Of a stretch of DNA of 64,000 nucleotides, positions 1-9,068 are shown piece by piece. The notes under the pieces are model-generated. The model did not search any database. It was not told where the DNA came from and saw only the letters and a list, made by a program, of their open reading frames with translations. Position 1 is the stretch's first letter; each line of letters begins with the position of its first letter. A program made the translations under genes and the position numbers. Source of the stretch: Chitinophagales bacterium (lineage in GTDB: Bacteria > Bacteroidota > Bacteroidia > Chitinophagales > Chitinophagaceae); contig JAFLBL010000003.1 of assembly GCA_017303855.1 (NCBI GenBank), forward strand, positions 62,001-126,000, read 5' to 3'.

Positions 1-435
1 ATTGCAGGTTGCCCCGTATACATCCACTACGATACGGGAGGGATTGATCAGCTGCATACTCCGGTAGGGCAGCTTTTCATCGAGCGACAGCTGCACATAA
101 TCATAGCGCTCATCCCCCCACACTTTCCAGTTACTGGTGAGGTAATAAGGAGAAAGCCGCAGGCTGTCATTCCGTAAAAAATTGACCTTGGGCAGATAGG
201 CCTGGTGACCGGACGATAATTGCACTTTGTAATTCAGGATCGTACTGTCCACCACTGTAAGCAGGATACCGGTATCCAGGTAGGTCATTTTTGCACCGCC
301 CAACCGGTCCGAACCGAGTCCATACTCCAGGTAGGGCAGTTCTCCGCTGGTCTTACCCGTTATGGGTGCTGTTGCATTTTGCGCTTGTAGTGAAACGGAA
401 TGTATGATAAGGGCTAAACAGAAAAATCGTAACAT
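1..435 (-). CDS. N-acetylmuramoyl-L-alanine amidase-like secreted protein with AMIN-type domain (N-terminal part only)
   Basis: Reading the minus strand from an ATG at 433-435, the frame stays open to the window edge, giving 145 residues. The protein begins with a signal peptide (MLRFFCLALIIHSVSLQAQ), so it is exported. Around residues 130-144 the stretch SRIVVDVYGAT resembles the beta-strand core of AMIN domains, which tether cell-wall amidases to peptidoglycan. The catalytic amidase domain, if present, lies outside the window, so the name rests on the N-terminal part only. The gene diverges from the 7TM gene at 627; bases 436-626 between them hold no other gene. Confidence 0.55.
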   Translation of the reverse strand, partial: MLRFFCLALIIHSVSLQAQNATAPITGKTSGELPYLEYGLGSDRLGGAKMTYLDTGILLTVVDSTILNYKVQLSSGHQAYLPKVNFLRNDSLRLSPYYLTSNWKVWGDERYDYVQLSLDEKLPYRSMQLINPSRIVVDVYGATCN

Positions 436-626
436 AACAGAAAGATAGCATAAAAACCCTTTTTTGGCGGAGCCGTAATATTACGCACACCTATATCACT
501 TTTACTGAATTTTAATGCAAAGTCTTCTATTTAAGCACTATATGAACAGATTGCCCGTTAATATTGCAGATTAATGGCGGACTGCAACAGTGTCCCATTA
601 ATCTTATCCTAAGAAATACCAAAGAA

Positions 627-1412
627 ATGAACTGGAATTCTGTCATGGGCCTTGTATCATCACTTGCATTAGCAGGCCCGGTTATATTAATCTTATTGCT
701 CGGACTGGGCCGGTACCGGAGTTTCCCTTATTTGCTGGCTTATTTTTCCACTGTTTTTATTTATAACCTGATCACCGGACACTATATACATGTAAGCCCG
801 GAAACCGAATACTATTGGGGCATGGTCAATAATTTAGCTGATACGCCTTTGATGATTCTTTTCCTGACTTATTTCAGTACCTCGCGGAACTTTACCCGTC
901 GTATGCATTTACTGACTGCCGGCTATATCGTATTTGAAGCCATTGTTGTTTCAGTTATTGGCTTAAATACGGAAGCAATCACTATAATCATGGGGCCTGG
1001 ACTAAGTATCTCCATTGGTCTTTGTCTGTATTTCTTTATCCGGAATACCAAACAGGCCATTGAAAAAAGAAAAGCCACCGGTAAGGCGGTTATCGTAACA
1101 TCCCTGCTATTTGGTTATGGTTGTTATTTCCTGATATACCTGCTCTATTATGTTTTCAAAGCGCATATTGACAGTAAAGGACAGGTTAACCTGGGCTATG
1201 TAAATGACACCTTCCTTGTGTATTACATTTCCGCCACCCTGTCATCTTTTCTGATGTGTATCGGTTTGCTGATCGAATACAAACGGGTACAGAAATTGCG
1301 TGAACTGCGGATTACCCGCCGTGAATTATCCGCGATTTATACCACGGAAACAAAAAGGGCTGTCCCGTTAAGAACAGCCATGCTTGATTTCGATCGCGAA
1401 CTCTGGAATTAA
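627..1412 (+). CDS. Seven-transmembrane protein of unknown function
   Basis: The protein has 261 residues and seven hydrophobic helices spread over its length, followed by a short charged cytoplasmic tail of about 45 residues (KRVQKLRELRITRRELS). I recognise no catalytic motif. The frame is open from an ATG at 564, but the 21 extra residues are not membrane-like, and the ATG at 627 directly precedes the first helix, so I prefer it. The 7TM-plus-tail layout resembles sensor or anchor modules of Bacteroidota, but no output domain is attached. Its TAA stop overlaps the stop of the convergent acyl-CoA dehydrogenase gene in a shared TTAA. Confidence 0.7.
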   Translation: MNWNSVMGLVSSLALAGPVILILLLGLGRYRSFPYLLAYFSTVFIYNLITGHYIHVSPETEYYWGMVNNLADTPLMILFLTYFSTSRNFTRRMHLLTAGYIVFEAIVVSVIGLNTEAITIIMGPGLSISIGLCLYFFIRNTKQAIEKRKATGKAVIVTSLLFGYGCYFLIYLLYYVFKAHIDSKGQVNLGYVNDTFLVYYISATLSSFLMCIGLLIEYKRVQKLRELRITRRELSAIYTTETKRAVPLRTAMLDFDRELWN

Positions 1413-3199
1413 AAACAGTACTTACCGGCCGCTATCATCTGATCCGCTATCCGGCGACGGGCATCCTTGGTATTAAACGGTTCTGCTTTGGTAAACCGTT
1501 TCAAACCGATCAGGATCATTTTCTGTTCATCTCCATCCGCAAATGAATTGATTGCGTCTTTGCCTGATTTATTCACCCGGTCTGCCGCATCATACAGATA
1601 GGTCCGCATAATATCCAGGTATACCTGGCTGGCAGCTTCTCCTTTCTCTTCCACCATTTTCATCACGCGCAGCAATACGCTTTCGGCATTGAAGGTTTCA
1701 ATGGCCATATCGGCAATATTCATCAGGGTTTCCTGCTCCTGCTCAATCTTCATCATCAGTTTCTGTACAGCCGCGCCGGAAGTCATCAGGATCGCTTTCT
1801 TCAGATTGGCCACCAGTTTGCGTTCTGCGGCAAACGGACTATCATCCTCACTGAAATCAGGAATACTCATCAGCTCTTTTTGTACACCCATGGCCGGACC
1901 CATCAGGTCGAGGCGGCCACCCATGGCTCTTTTCAATGTCATATCGAGAATGAGGAGACGGTTGATCTCATTGGTGCCTTCATATATCCGGTTGATCCGG
2001 CTGTCGCGGTAAGCACGGGAGGCATTGTATTCCGCACTGAATCCGTTACCGCCATATACCTGTACACCTTCATCCACCACATAATCGAGTACTTCACTGC
2101 CGTATACTTTCAGCATGGCACACTCAATCGCATATTCTTCCGCGCCACCCAGCAGGGCCTCGTTAAAAGGCTGACCGGACGCCAGGAGTTCGTGTTCTTT
2201 TTCATCAATCCATTTTGCGGTACGGTAAAGAGATGATTCTGCAACAAAAATGCGCAGGGCCATTTCCGCCAGCTTATGTTTGATGGCTCCGAAATTGGAA
2301 ATGGGTTGCTTAAACTGTTCTCTCGTTTTCGCATACTCCACCGTGCCATGGAGTGATTTGCGGGCACCGCCAATAGCGGCTGCGCAAAGTTTGAGCCGAC
2401 CGATATTCAGAATGTTGAAGGCAATGCGGTGTCCCTTGCCTACTTCACCGAGGAGATTTTCCACCGGCACTTTACAATCCTGGAAATACAATTGCACCGT
2501 GGAAGAGCCTTTAATACCCATCTTGTTTTCTTCCGGTCCCTGTGTAAAGCCTTCTGTTCCCCGGTCTACAATAAAACCGGTAAACTTATCGCCATCCACT
2601 TTGGCAAATACCGTATATACCTGGGCAAATCCGCCATTGGTGATCCAGCATTTCTGCCCGTTGAGTATATAGAATTTTCCGTCATCACTGAGTTTGGCCG
2701 TTGTCTTTGCACCCAGGGCATCACTGCCGCTGTTGGGTTCCGTCAATCCGTAAGCGCCGGCCCACTCGCCGGTAATCAGTTTCGGAATGTATTTTTCTTT
2801 TTGCGCCGGTGTACCGAAATATAAAATCGGCAATGTACCAATCCCCGTATGCGCGGCAATGGCTACGGAAAAAGAATGGCCCGCTCCCAGGTATTCATTG
2901 ATGATAGTGGACGTAACAAAATCTTTTCCCAGTCCGCCATACTCTTCCGGAAAGGAAGTGGCCAGCAGCCCCTGTTCACCGGCCTTGGTCACCAGTGATT
3001 TCATAAGTCCGCTTTCCAGCGAATCAATACGATCGAGGATCGGATAGATCTCCGCATCGAGAAACTGGTTACACATATCCCGGATCATCTGCTGTTCTTC
3101 TGAAAATCCTTCCGGGCAAAAGGTTTCAGCAGGCGATGATTCCTTAATCAGCCATTCACCACCTTTCAGTGCTTTTCTGGTTGCTGTTGCGGTACTCAT
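1409..3199 (-). CDS. Acyl-CoA dehydrogenase family protein with C-terminal extension
   Basis: This 596-residue flavoenzyme belongs to the acyl-CoA dehydrogenase family, which makes the alpha,beta double bond of acyl-CoAs in beta-oxidation and passes electrons to ETF. The N-terminal helical domain is at about 30-145, the beta domain with the FAD-binding motif GLTEPNSGSD near 150, and the C-terminal helical domain at about 265-430. The catalytic glutamate is in RIYEGTNE near residue 408. A further 180-residue helical tail is typical of the long bacterial type found in Bacteroidota. The gene starts 41 nt downstream of the marR-type gene on the same strand, so the two are probably cotranscribed and the regulator may respond to acyl-CoA. 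Substrate chain length cannot be read from the sequence. Confidence 0.93.
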   Translation of the reverse strand: MSTATATRKALKGGEWLIKESSPAETFCPEGFSEEQQMIRDMCNQFLDAEIYPILDRIDSLESGLMKSLVTKAGEQGLLATSFPEEYGGLGKDFVTSTIINEYLGAGHSFSVAIAAHTGIGTLPILYFGTPAQKEKYIPKLITGEWAGAYGLTEPNSGSDALGAKTTAKLSDDGKFYILNGQKCWITNGGFAQVYTVFAKVDGDKFTGFIVDRGTEGFTQGPEENKMGIKGSSTVQLYFQDCKVPVENLLGEVGKGHRIAFNILNIGRLKLCAAAIGGARKSLHGTVEYAKTREQFKQPISNFGAIKHKLAEMALRIFVAESSLYRTAKWIDEKEHELLASGQPFNEALLGGAEEYAIECAMLKVYGSEVLDYVVDEGVQVYGGNGFSAEYNASRAYRDSRINRIYEGTNEINRLLILDMTLKRAMGGRLDLMGPAMGVQKELMSIPDFSEDDSPFAAERKLVANLKKAILMTSGAAVQKLMMKIEQEQETLMNIADMAIETFNAESVLLRVMKMVEEKGEAASQVYLDIMRTYLYDAADRVNKSGKDAINSFADGDEQKMILIGLKRFTKAEPFNTKDARRRIADQMIAAGKYCF

Positions 3200-3240
3200 A
3201 ATGAGAAATTTTAGAAGTTATATATTTAAAATGGTTGGTC

Positions 3241-3681
3241 TTAACGCAGGTTATCGTAAACGATCTGCAGTACTTCCTTACAGATTTCCACTTTATCAGC
3301 CGGCACCGTTTCCAGTGCTTCATTCAGTGTTTCTTCCGCCAGTGCCATGGTATCCTCCTGCAGTTTCTGTGCCTGTTTGGTCAGGTAAATCATATTGATG
3401 CGGCGGTCACTCTCCGAGGCCACCCGCTTTACCAGGTTCAGCTTTTCCAGGTTGTCTACCAGTCTGGTGATGCTGGGCTTGTCACGGAAAGTGGCATTAC
3501 ACAATTCCTGCTGACTGATTCCCTCCTGTTTCCATAGATGATACAATACACTCCATTGTTCAATGGTAATATTCACCCCGGCCGCATTAAACTTCTTCTG
3601 CAACCGCCGGGCAATGGCAATCGAAGCTTTACCCGTGATAAAACTGTACAGCTCCCCTTTCTTAAATTGGTTGTTTGGCAT
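3241..3681 (-). CDS. MarR family transcriptional regulator
   Basis: The 146-residue protein has the MarR winged-helix layout: an N-terminal dimerisation helix, a helix-turn-helix (GISQQELCNATFRDKPSITRLVDNLEK) and the wing with the conserved DRRINMIYLT strand. MarR proteins are dimeric repressors released by small phenolic or acyl ligands. The frame is open upstream to 3735, but the ATG at 3681 fits the family length and sits just after an operator-like palindrome and promoter. It precedes the acyl-CoA dehydrogenase gene in an apparent two-gene operon, and I infer that it regulates both itself and that gene. Confidence 0.9.
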   Translation of the reverse strand: MPNNQFKKGELYSFITGKASIAIARRLQKKFNAAGVNITIEQWSVLYHLWKQEGISQQELCNATFRDKPSITRLVDNLEKLNLVKRVASESDRRINMIYLTKQAQKLQEDTMALAEETLNEALETVPADKVEICKEVLQIVYDNLR

Positions 3682-3710
3682 ATAGTTGTTTGTGCAACTA
3701 TCCAAAAATA
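3682..3710 (-). promoter_or_regulatory. Promoter and MarR-type operator of the marR/acyl-CoA dehydrogenase operon
   Basis: The inverted repeat ATAGTTG-N6-CAACTAT occupies 3682-3701, immediately upstream of the marR start codon. On the minus strand a TATTTTTG box (3703-3710) matches the Bacteroidota -7 consensus TAnnTTTG and places the transcription start inside the palindrome. The geometry fits autorepression. That the regulator binds here is inferred. Confidence 0.6.
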
Positions 3711-3761
3711 ATATTATATTTGAAAAGTCCGGCATAAATTATCAGAAATATTTGCCCCCGG

Positions 3762-4589
3762 TTGGATCAACGCTTTATACCATATAAAAAATCAACTGTT
3801 GCCTATCGCCGTTCGGGTCGGGGCAGCCGGGTCATGCTATGCTTCCATGGTTATGGGGAAAATGCAGCCAGCTTCGACTTCCTCTCCCGTTATGCGGGTG
3901 AGGAATTTCTTTTCCTGGCAATAGATCTGCCCTTTCACGGACAAACCCATTGGGAGGAAGGACTTAGCATTCATCCATCCGATCTGTCTGCTATTATTCA
4001 GTTGCTGTTTGAGCAGGAATCCGTGCCCTTTCATGAACCAGAGTTCCGGTATACACTGGCCGGCTATAGCCTGGGAGGAAGGATCTGCCTTTCACTCTAT
4101 CAGCAGCAACCGGCCATGGTGGATAAACTATTGCTCCTGGCGCCGGATGGTTTAAAAGTAAATGCCTGGTACTGGCTGGCCACACAAACGCATGCGGGCA
4201 ACCGGTTCTTTGCATTTACCATGAAAAAACCTTACTGGTTCTTTGGCGTATTGAAACTGATGAACCGGTTCGGGCTGATCAACAGCAGTATCTTCAAATT
4301 TGTAAACTATTATATCGGGGATCCGCAGGTACGGAAAGAACTATATAATCGCTGGACCACACTGCGCTACTTTAAACCGGACATAAAGACTATCCGGCAA
4401 CAGGTGCGTGAACATAATACGGCCGTTCGCCTTTTATACGGCATACATGACCGGATTATTAAAGCGGACACGGGTAAAAAATTCATAACAGGTATTGAAC
4501 AACAGTCCGGCCTGCAGGAAATACATTCCGGCCATATGCTGCTGCATGAAAAACATGTGAAAGAAATCCTGCCCGCTTTACTGCATTGA
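3762..4589 (+). CDS. Alpha/beta hydrolase
   Basis: The 275-residue protein has the alpha/beta-hydrolase fold. The oxyanion region is FHGYGENAASFDF (28-40), the nucleophile elbow is AGYSLGGR with Ser103, and Asp230 (GIHDR) and His258 (SGHMLLHE) complete a plausible triad. No signal peptide is visible, so it is probably cytoplasmic. The only start consistent with full length is a TTG at 3762; an in-frame TAA lies at 3735-3737 and there is no ATG before the oxyanion motif. The glycosyltransferase gene follows after 19 nt, suggesting cotranscription. Substrate unknown. Confidence 0.85.
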   Translation: MDQRFIPYKKSTVAYRRSGRGSRVMLCFHGYGENAASFDFLSRYAGEEFLFLAIDLPFHGQTHWEEGLSIHPSDLSAIIQLLFEQESVPFHEPEFRYTLAGYSLGGRICLSLYQQQPAMVDKLLLLAPDGLKVNAWYWLATQTHAGNRFFAFTMKKPYWFFGVLKLMNRFGLINSSIFKFVNYYIGDPQVRKELYNRWTTLRYFKPDIKTIRQQVREHNTAVRLLYGIHDRIIKADTGKKFITGIEQQSGLQEIHSGHMLLHEKHVKEILPALLH

Positions 4590-4608
4590 TTAGATTTGCC
4601 GCAGCCGC

Positions 4609-5721
4609 ATGGTCCTGTTTATTATTACCATATTACTTTTCTGTTGCTACAGCGCACTCCTGCTGTATTATTACAAAGCCTGGAAAAAAGTACCGGATTA
4701 CCAGCCCGCAGCACCAGCCCGTACATTGCTGTCGGTAATCATCCCGGCCCGGAATGAAGAAGCGAATATCGGCAGGTTGCTCACTGCGTTAACGCAACAA
4801 CGATATCCGCAGTCCTTAACAGAAATTATAGTGGTGGACGATCACTCCACGGATCAGACAGCCATGATTGTGCGGCGTTTTCCCGATGTAAAACTGGTGC
4901 AACTGAAAGAAGACGCCATTAATTCCTATAAAAAGAAAGCCATTGAAAAAGGAATAGCCGCAGCCACCGGTGAACTGATCATTACCACGGATGCGGATTG
5001 TATACCCGGTCCGGACTGGCTGAACCAACTGGCTTCATTCAGGGAAGAAAAAAAAGCCGTCTTTATTGCAGCGCCGGTAGTATTCACCCATGATCAGTCC
5101 CTGCTGCAGGTCTTCCAGGCGCTGGACTTCCTCGTCCTCCAGGGCATTACAGCCGCTTCTGTACACGCCGGCGCTCATGCCATGTGCAATGGTGCCAATA
5201 TGGCTTACGATAAAAAAGTTTTTCAGGAAGTAAACGGATTTGCAGGTATCGATACAATTGCTTCCGGGGATGATATGCTGCTGATGCATAAGATCGCCCG
5301 AAAGTATCCTTCACAAGTGCAATACCTGAAGTCCGACGCAGCTATTGTACAAACAGCACCGATGACAACCTGGAAAGACTTTCTGAACCAACGGATCCGC
5401 TGGGCCAGTAAAGCCGCTTACTATGAGGATAAACGGATTTTTGCAGTGTTGTTGCTGGTTTACCTGTTTAATCTGTGGTTTGTTATACTGGCCATCGCCT
5501 CCTTTTTTTCCCTGCAATACGGGTACTGGCTGCTGGCAATATGGATTGGTAAAACAATAGTTGAATATCCCTTTGTATACAGCGTGGCCCGCTTTTATAA
5601 AAAGACCCCGCTCACCCGCTGGTTCTTCCTGTTTCAGCCACTGCATATTGTGTATACCATACTTTCCGGACTGTTGGGCCAGCTGGGCAGTTATGAATGG
5701 AAGGGAAGAAAAGTAAAATAA
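4609..5721 (+). CDS. Membrane-bound family 2 glycosyltransferase
   Basis: This 370-residue GT-A enzyme has an N-terminal membrane helix (1-22), a GT2 catalytic domain at about 40-270 and two or three C-terminal membrane helices. Visible motifs are VVDDHSTD (76-82), the metal-binding DAD (128-130) and QRIRW (261-265), the acceptor-site signature of processive-type GT2 enzymes. It should transfer a nucleotide-activated sugar to a lipid or polysaccharide acceptor on the cytoplasmic face of the inner membrane. It lies 19 nt after the hydrolase gene and 15 nt before the permease gene. Sugar and acceptor are unknown; a role in carotenoid or lipid glycosylation is possible. Confidence 0.88.
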   Translation: MVLFIITILLFCCYSALLLYYYKAWKKVPDYQPAAPARTLLSVIIPARNEEANIGRLLTALTQQRYPQSLTEIIVVDDHSTDQTAMIVRRFPDVKLVQLKEDAINSYKKKAIEKGIAAATGELIITTDADCIPGPDWLNQLASFREEKKAVFIAAPVVFTHDQSLLQVFQALDFLVLQGITAASVHAGAHAMCNGANMAYDKKVFQEVNGFAGIDTIASGDDMLLMHKIARKYPSQVQYLKSDAAIVQTAPMTTWKDFLNQRIRWASKAAYYEDKRIFAVLLLVYLFNLWFVILAIASFFSLQYGYWLLAIWIGKTIVEYPFVYSVARFYKKTPLTRWFFLFQPLHIVYTILSGLLGQLGSYEWKGRKVK

Positions 5722-5736
5722 GTATCTTTCACCGGT

Positions 5737-6822
5737 ATGCATCAATCCCCCTCCTTTCAGCAGGCAGCCTGGCAAAGGCTGAAGAAAAACAAAGGCGCCG
5801 TTTTAGGGATGGTAGTGATAGTTATATCCATACTTGTGGCCGTATTCGCGTATTTTCTTTCCGCGGATTCATCACCCTACGCAAACAGGATCATTCTTGA
5901 AATAGGCGGAGAAAAACCCGGCTACCAGCGTGATTTCCTGCAACTGAAAAAAGAGAAAGCCGTTTCCGCTGCCGGATTCTTTTCTACTCTTATTTCCGGG
6001 CAGGAAGATCCTTACTACTATATACCCATCAACAGTTATACAATAAAAAACGATAGTCTTACCGCACAGAAATATATTGACGAAGGACTGTCCGAGCCCA
6101 TAGCTTATCCCCTCTCTCAATGTGCCCCGAAGCCTGTGGTCAATAAGAAATTTATCGCCGGTACCGATAAATACGGCAGGGATATCATGAGCCGTATTCT
6201 CGTAGGTACGCGTGTAAGCCTGAGCGTGGGACTCATCACCGTGATCATTTCCCTGAGTATTGGTTTACTGCTGGGATCACTGGCCGGTTTTTACAGGGGC
6301 AAAACGGATGAGCTCATCATGTGGTTTATCAATGTGATCTGGAGTATACCCACCCTGCTCCTTGTCTTTGCCATTACCCTGGCACTGGGCAAGGGCTTCT
6401 GGCAGGTATTCATTGCCGTTGGACTGACCATGTGGGTAAATGTGGCCCGACTGGTACGCGGACAGGTACTGGCCGAACGGGAGAAAGAATATATTGAAGC
6501 CACCCGTGCATTGGGCTTCTCCGATCTGCGTACGATTATCCGTCATATATGGCCCAATATCATGGGACCGGTACTGGTAATCGCGGCGTCCAATTTCGCT
6601 TCAGCCATTGTAATTGAAGCCGGTCTGAGTTTTCTCGGCGTAGGTGTACAACCGCCCATGCCCAGCTGGGGACTGATGATCAAGGAGAATTATAATTTTA
6701 TCATCACACAGAATCCGATGCTGGCACTGGCACCGGGTTTTGCCATCATGTTGCTGGTACTCGCATTTAATCTTTTTGGCAACGGACTCCGGGATGCGTT
6801 GAATGTACGCGGCCGTGTTTAA
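5737..6822 (+). CDS. ABC transporter permease, DppC/OppC type
   Basis: The 361-residue permease has an N-terminal helix, an unusually long extracytoplasmic segment of roughly 110 residues, then the five-helix BPD_transp_1 domain. The EAA coupling loop (EYIEATRALGFSDLRTIIRHIWPN, about 248-271) is the site that contacts the ATPase subunit. The family works as a heterodimer with a DppB-type permease, two ATPases and a binding protein to import peptides or similar solutes; none of these is encoded nearby. Its stop codon overlaps the convergent ligase gene in TTAA. Confidence 0.88.
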   Translation: MHQSPSFQQAAWQRLKKNKGAVLGMVVIVISILVAVFAYFLSADSSPYANRIILEIGGEKPGYQRDFLQLKKEKAVSAAGFFSTLISGQEDPYYYIPINSYTIKNDSLTAQKYIDEGLSEPIAYPLSQCAPKPVVNKKFIAGTDKYGRDIMSRILVGTRVSLSVGLITVIISLSIGLLLGSLAGFYRGKTDELIMWFINVIWSIPTLLLVFAITLALGKGFWQVFIAVGLTMWVNVARLVRGQVLAEREKEYIEATRALGFSDLRTIIRHIWPNIMGPVLVIAASNFASAIVIEAGLSFLGVGVQPPMPSWGLMIKENYNFIITQNPMLALAPGFAIMLLVLAFNLFGNGLRDALNVRGRV

Positions 6823-8252
6823 GCAACGGTAGTGGTTTTCTTTTCACCGACACGGATATCCGCCAGCACGAGCAACGGAATACACAAAAAGAAAAGACTG
6901 CCCGCTTTATCGGTTTCAATCAAATCACTCAGAAAATTAACGGTCAGCAGCATCACCAGAATTACTGCGGTAACCATCGCCAGTTGCCCGTAAAATGAAT
7001 GTCTGTCCCGCTGATAAATCCGCTGCGCATACCAGAGCATCGCCGCGGTAAGTAACAGGAAAAATAACAGGCCCGGTATTCCCTGCTCAATCAGCAGGAG
7101 TAAAAAATAATTGTGTACCGTGGAATGTTCCGGGTTATTACTGACCCATGTCTTATAGGCCGGCACGGCATAGGGCTTATAATTCGTATAAAATGTATTG
7201 GGGCCGTAACCGGTAACGGGTTTATCCTTTATCATTCGTATGCCGGCAATCCAGCGGTAAAAGCGTTCAGCCGTTGATACATCCTTCAGTTTATAAGTAG
7301 CCACAAGGTGCTCCTGAAAATCCTGGTGAAAAATCGTGGTACGGAAATCATGTGCATAGTCAAGATACCGGTCCTGCCGTTGCAGCCAGCCGAAAGCGCC
7401 GGTCACCAGCAGCAGCACAACGACATAGGTTGTCAGGATCAGCCGTTGCCGGATCAGCCAATACGCCAGTGCACCGGCCAGTAATGCCAGCCACGCACCC
7501 CGGGCATAGGCGAAAAATAAAGCCAGCAGCGAAAGGGTCAGCGCCAGCAGTATCCATTTTCTTTTTTTACCGGTTGTATGTACTAAAAAAACCAGCCAGA
7601 CCGGTATCATACATACCAGCATGGCCGAATAGTTTACATGGTTCCGGAAAAATGGCGTGAGCGCTTCATTGATACCGGCAAAACTGAATCCGGCATAACT
7701 ATGACGAATAAGCGCCAGCAGCGTTACCAGTAACATGGAAACAAGCAGCCCCCCTGCCGCGATCAGGATGGTTTTCTTGTTTTTAAATACAAGCAAGGGC
7801 GCCAGTACAAAAGCACCGAGGTACCAGGTTTTTGCCAGGAAATATTTAGCCGATAATACAGGATCGGTTGAACAACACACGGTAAGCAGTATCCAGCCCA
7901 TCCATAATACTGGTAAAATGAACAGGGGATGCCGGTACACGCTTGCCGGCACAGAAGCGGGCCGGTATAACCAGGCGCCAAAAAAAACAAAAGCGGTCAG
8001 CAGCATCAGTGCCTCATCCGGTATATCGGTGCCCAGTGATGGCGTGAAATTATATTCAAACGAAAATGGCAGACTGCAGAGTAAGAGCAGGAAAAGTATT
8101 TCCCGGTGTTGCCATCCGGTATAAAAAACGAGACCGGCAAATGGCAGGAGCAGGAACAACCATTCTTCCATATACACGGCCGGCACCAGGCTCATTATAA
8201 ATAAACCGGTGAACCCTGTATACAGCAACCATCTGTCGGTTATCAGTTTCAT
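6819..8252 (-). CDS. O-antigen ligase family membrane protein (WaaL/Wzy-like)
   Basis: This 477-residue protein has at least ten transmembrane helices and a large periplasmic loop at about 330-400 containing GYGPNTFY and HNYFLLLLIEQG, the pattern of the Wzy_C/O-antigen ligase family. Such proteins polymerise lipid-linked repeat units or ligate finished glycan to a lipid or protein. The start ATG at 8252 overlaps the upstream TGA as ATGA, implying translational coupling; the frame is open to 8339, but the extra residues lie inside the upstream gene. It is the last gene of a flippase, chain-length regulator, ligase trio. Confidence 0.88.
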   Translation of the reverse strand: MKLITDRWLLYTGFTGLFIMSLVPAVYMEEWLFLLLPFAGLVFYTGWQHREILFLLLLCSLPFSFEYNFTPSLGTDIPDEALMLLTAFVFFGAWLYRPASVPASVYRHPLFILPVLWMGWILLTVCCSTDPVLSAKYFLAKTWYLGAFVLAPLLVFKNKKTILIAAGGLLVSMLLVTLLALIRHSYAGFSFAGINEALTPFFRNHVNYSAMLVCMIPVWLVFLVHTTGKKRKWILLALTLSLLALFFAYARGAWLALLAGALAYWLIRQRLILTTYVVVLLLVTGAFGWLQRQDRYLDYAHDFRTTIFHQDFQEHLVATYKLKDVSTAERFYRWIAGIRMIKDKPVTGYGPNTFYTNYKPYAVPAYKTWVSNNPEHSTVHNYFLLLLIEQGIPGLLFFLLLTAAMLWYAQRIYQRDRHSFYGQLAMVTAVILVMLLTVNFLSDLIETDKAGSLFFLCIPLLVLADIRVGEKKTTTVA

Positions 8253-9058
8253 GCTACCTGAACGGATTTTCCTTTCTCCAGTACAACTGCCACCAGCAAT
8301 GAAAAAAGCAGGGCAAGTACCCCGGCCACGAGCATCCATTGCAGCCGTTTCGGGCGGTCGGGTAAGTCAGCGGCACGCGCCTGCTCCACCACTATCAGGG
8401 CCGGTGCTTTATTCTCCAGCATCAACTGGTACTGGGTCATCAGTTGCTCACATTCATCCAACTGCCGTTGCAGTTTTTGCCTGGCCGCCGGCTCCTCTGT
8501 TGCAGCCAGTTCAGCCATCAGCTTAACCTGACTGAAACCCAGTCCCTGTAAAGCCGATTCATTGCCTGCATTCTGCAGGCGTTGATGCAACAATTGTAAT
8601 TCGAGCAATACGGCATTGGCCAGTTGTGGCGCCAGTTGTTTATCGGTATTCCAGACTTTCACTTTCAGATCGCCATATTCACTCTTCATCACTTTGGTGC
8701 CGGCTTTCAGTTGGGCGGCAGCTTTTTTCACGGCCATAGCGCCGGTATCCCTGATTTTATAATGATCCCAAAGATTAAATTTTATAGCCACGGCCAGATA
8801 AATGGTATCCAATGTGGCAGTGCCCACAATGATGTCCAGGTCATCCGGTGATCCCAGTGCGGAATACAGGTGCTGAATATTTGTATTGAATAAACGGGCC
8901 TTATCGGAAGAATACGTACTGGAGGGAACGGCTGTAGCCACGGAAAGATATTCAGGCGGTTTGAGGTAAACAATGATACCACTGGTGAGTAAGGCCAGCA
9001 GTACCATTAAGACAATCTGTTTCCACCAGTTCCGGAATAATACCAGTAAGTCAGGCAT
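8249..9058 (-). CDS. Wzz/chain-length determinant family protein
   Basis: The 269-residue protein has a membrane helix near the N-terminus (residues 11-30), a periplasmic alpha-helical domain with coiled-coil character (about 150-215, rich in Leu, Gln and Glu) and a second helix near 238-258 preceded by PDRPKRLQW. This two-helix layout is that of polysaccharide co-polymerases that set the length of Wzy-made glycans. It lacks a C-terminal tyrosine kinase domain. It lies 10 nt after the flippase gene and overlaps the ligase gene by 4 nt, which strongly supports a shared role in surface glycan export. Confidence 0.85.
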   Translation of the reverse strand: MPDLLVLFRNWWKQIVLMVLLALLTSGIIVYLKPPEYLSVATAVPSSTYSSDKARLFNTNIQHLYSALGSPDDLDIIVGTATLDTIYLAVAIKFNLWDHYKIRDTGAMAVKKAAAQLKAGTKVMKSEYGDLKVKVWNTDKQLAPQLANAVLLELQLLHQRLQNAGNESALQGLGFSQVKLMAELAATEEPAARQKLQRQLDECEQLMTQYQLMLENKAPALIVVEQARAADLPDRPKRLQWMLVAGVLALLFSLLVAVVLEKGKSVQVA

Positions 9059-9068
9059 GTGTGCTTAT

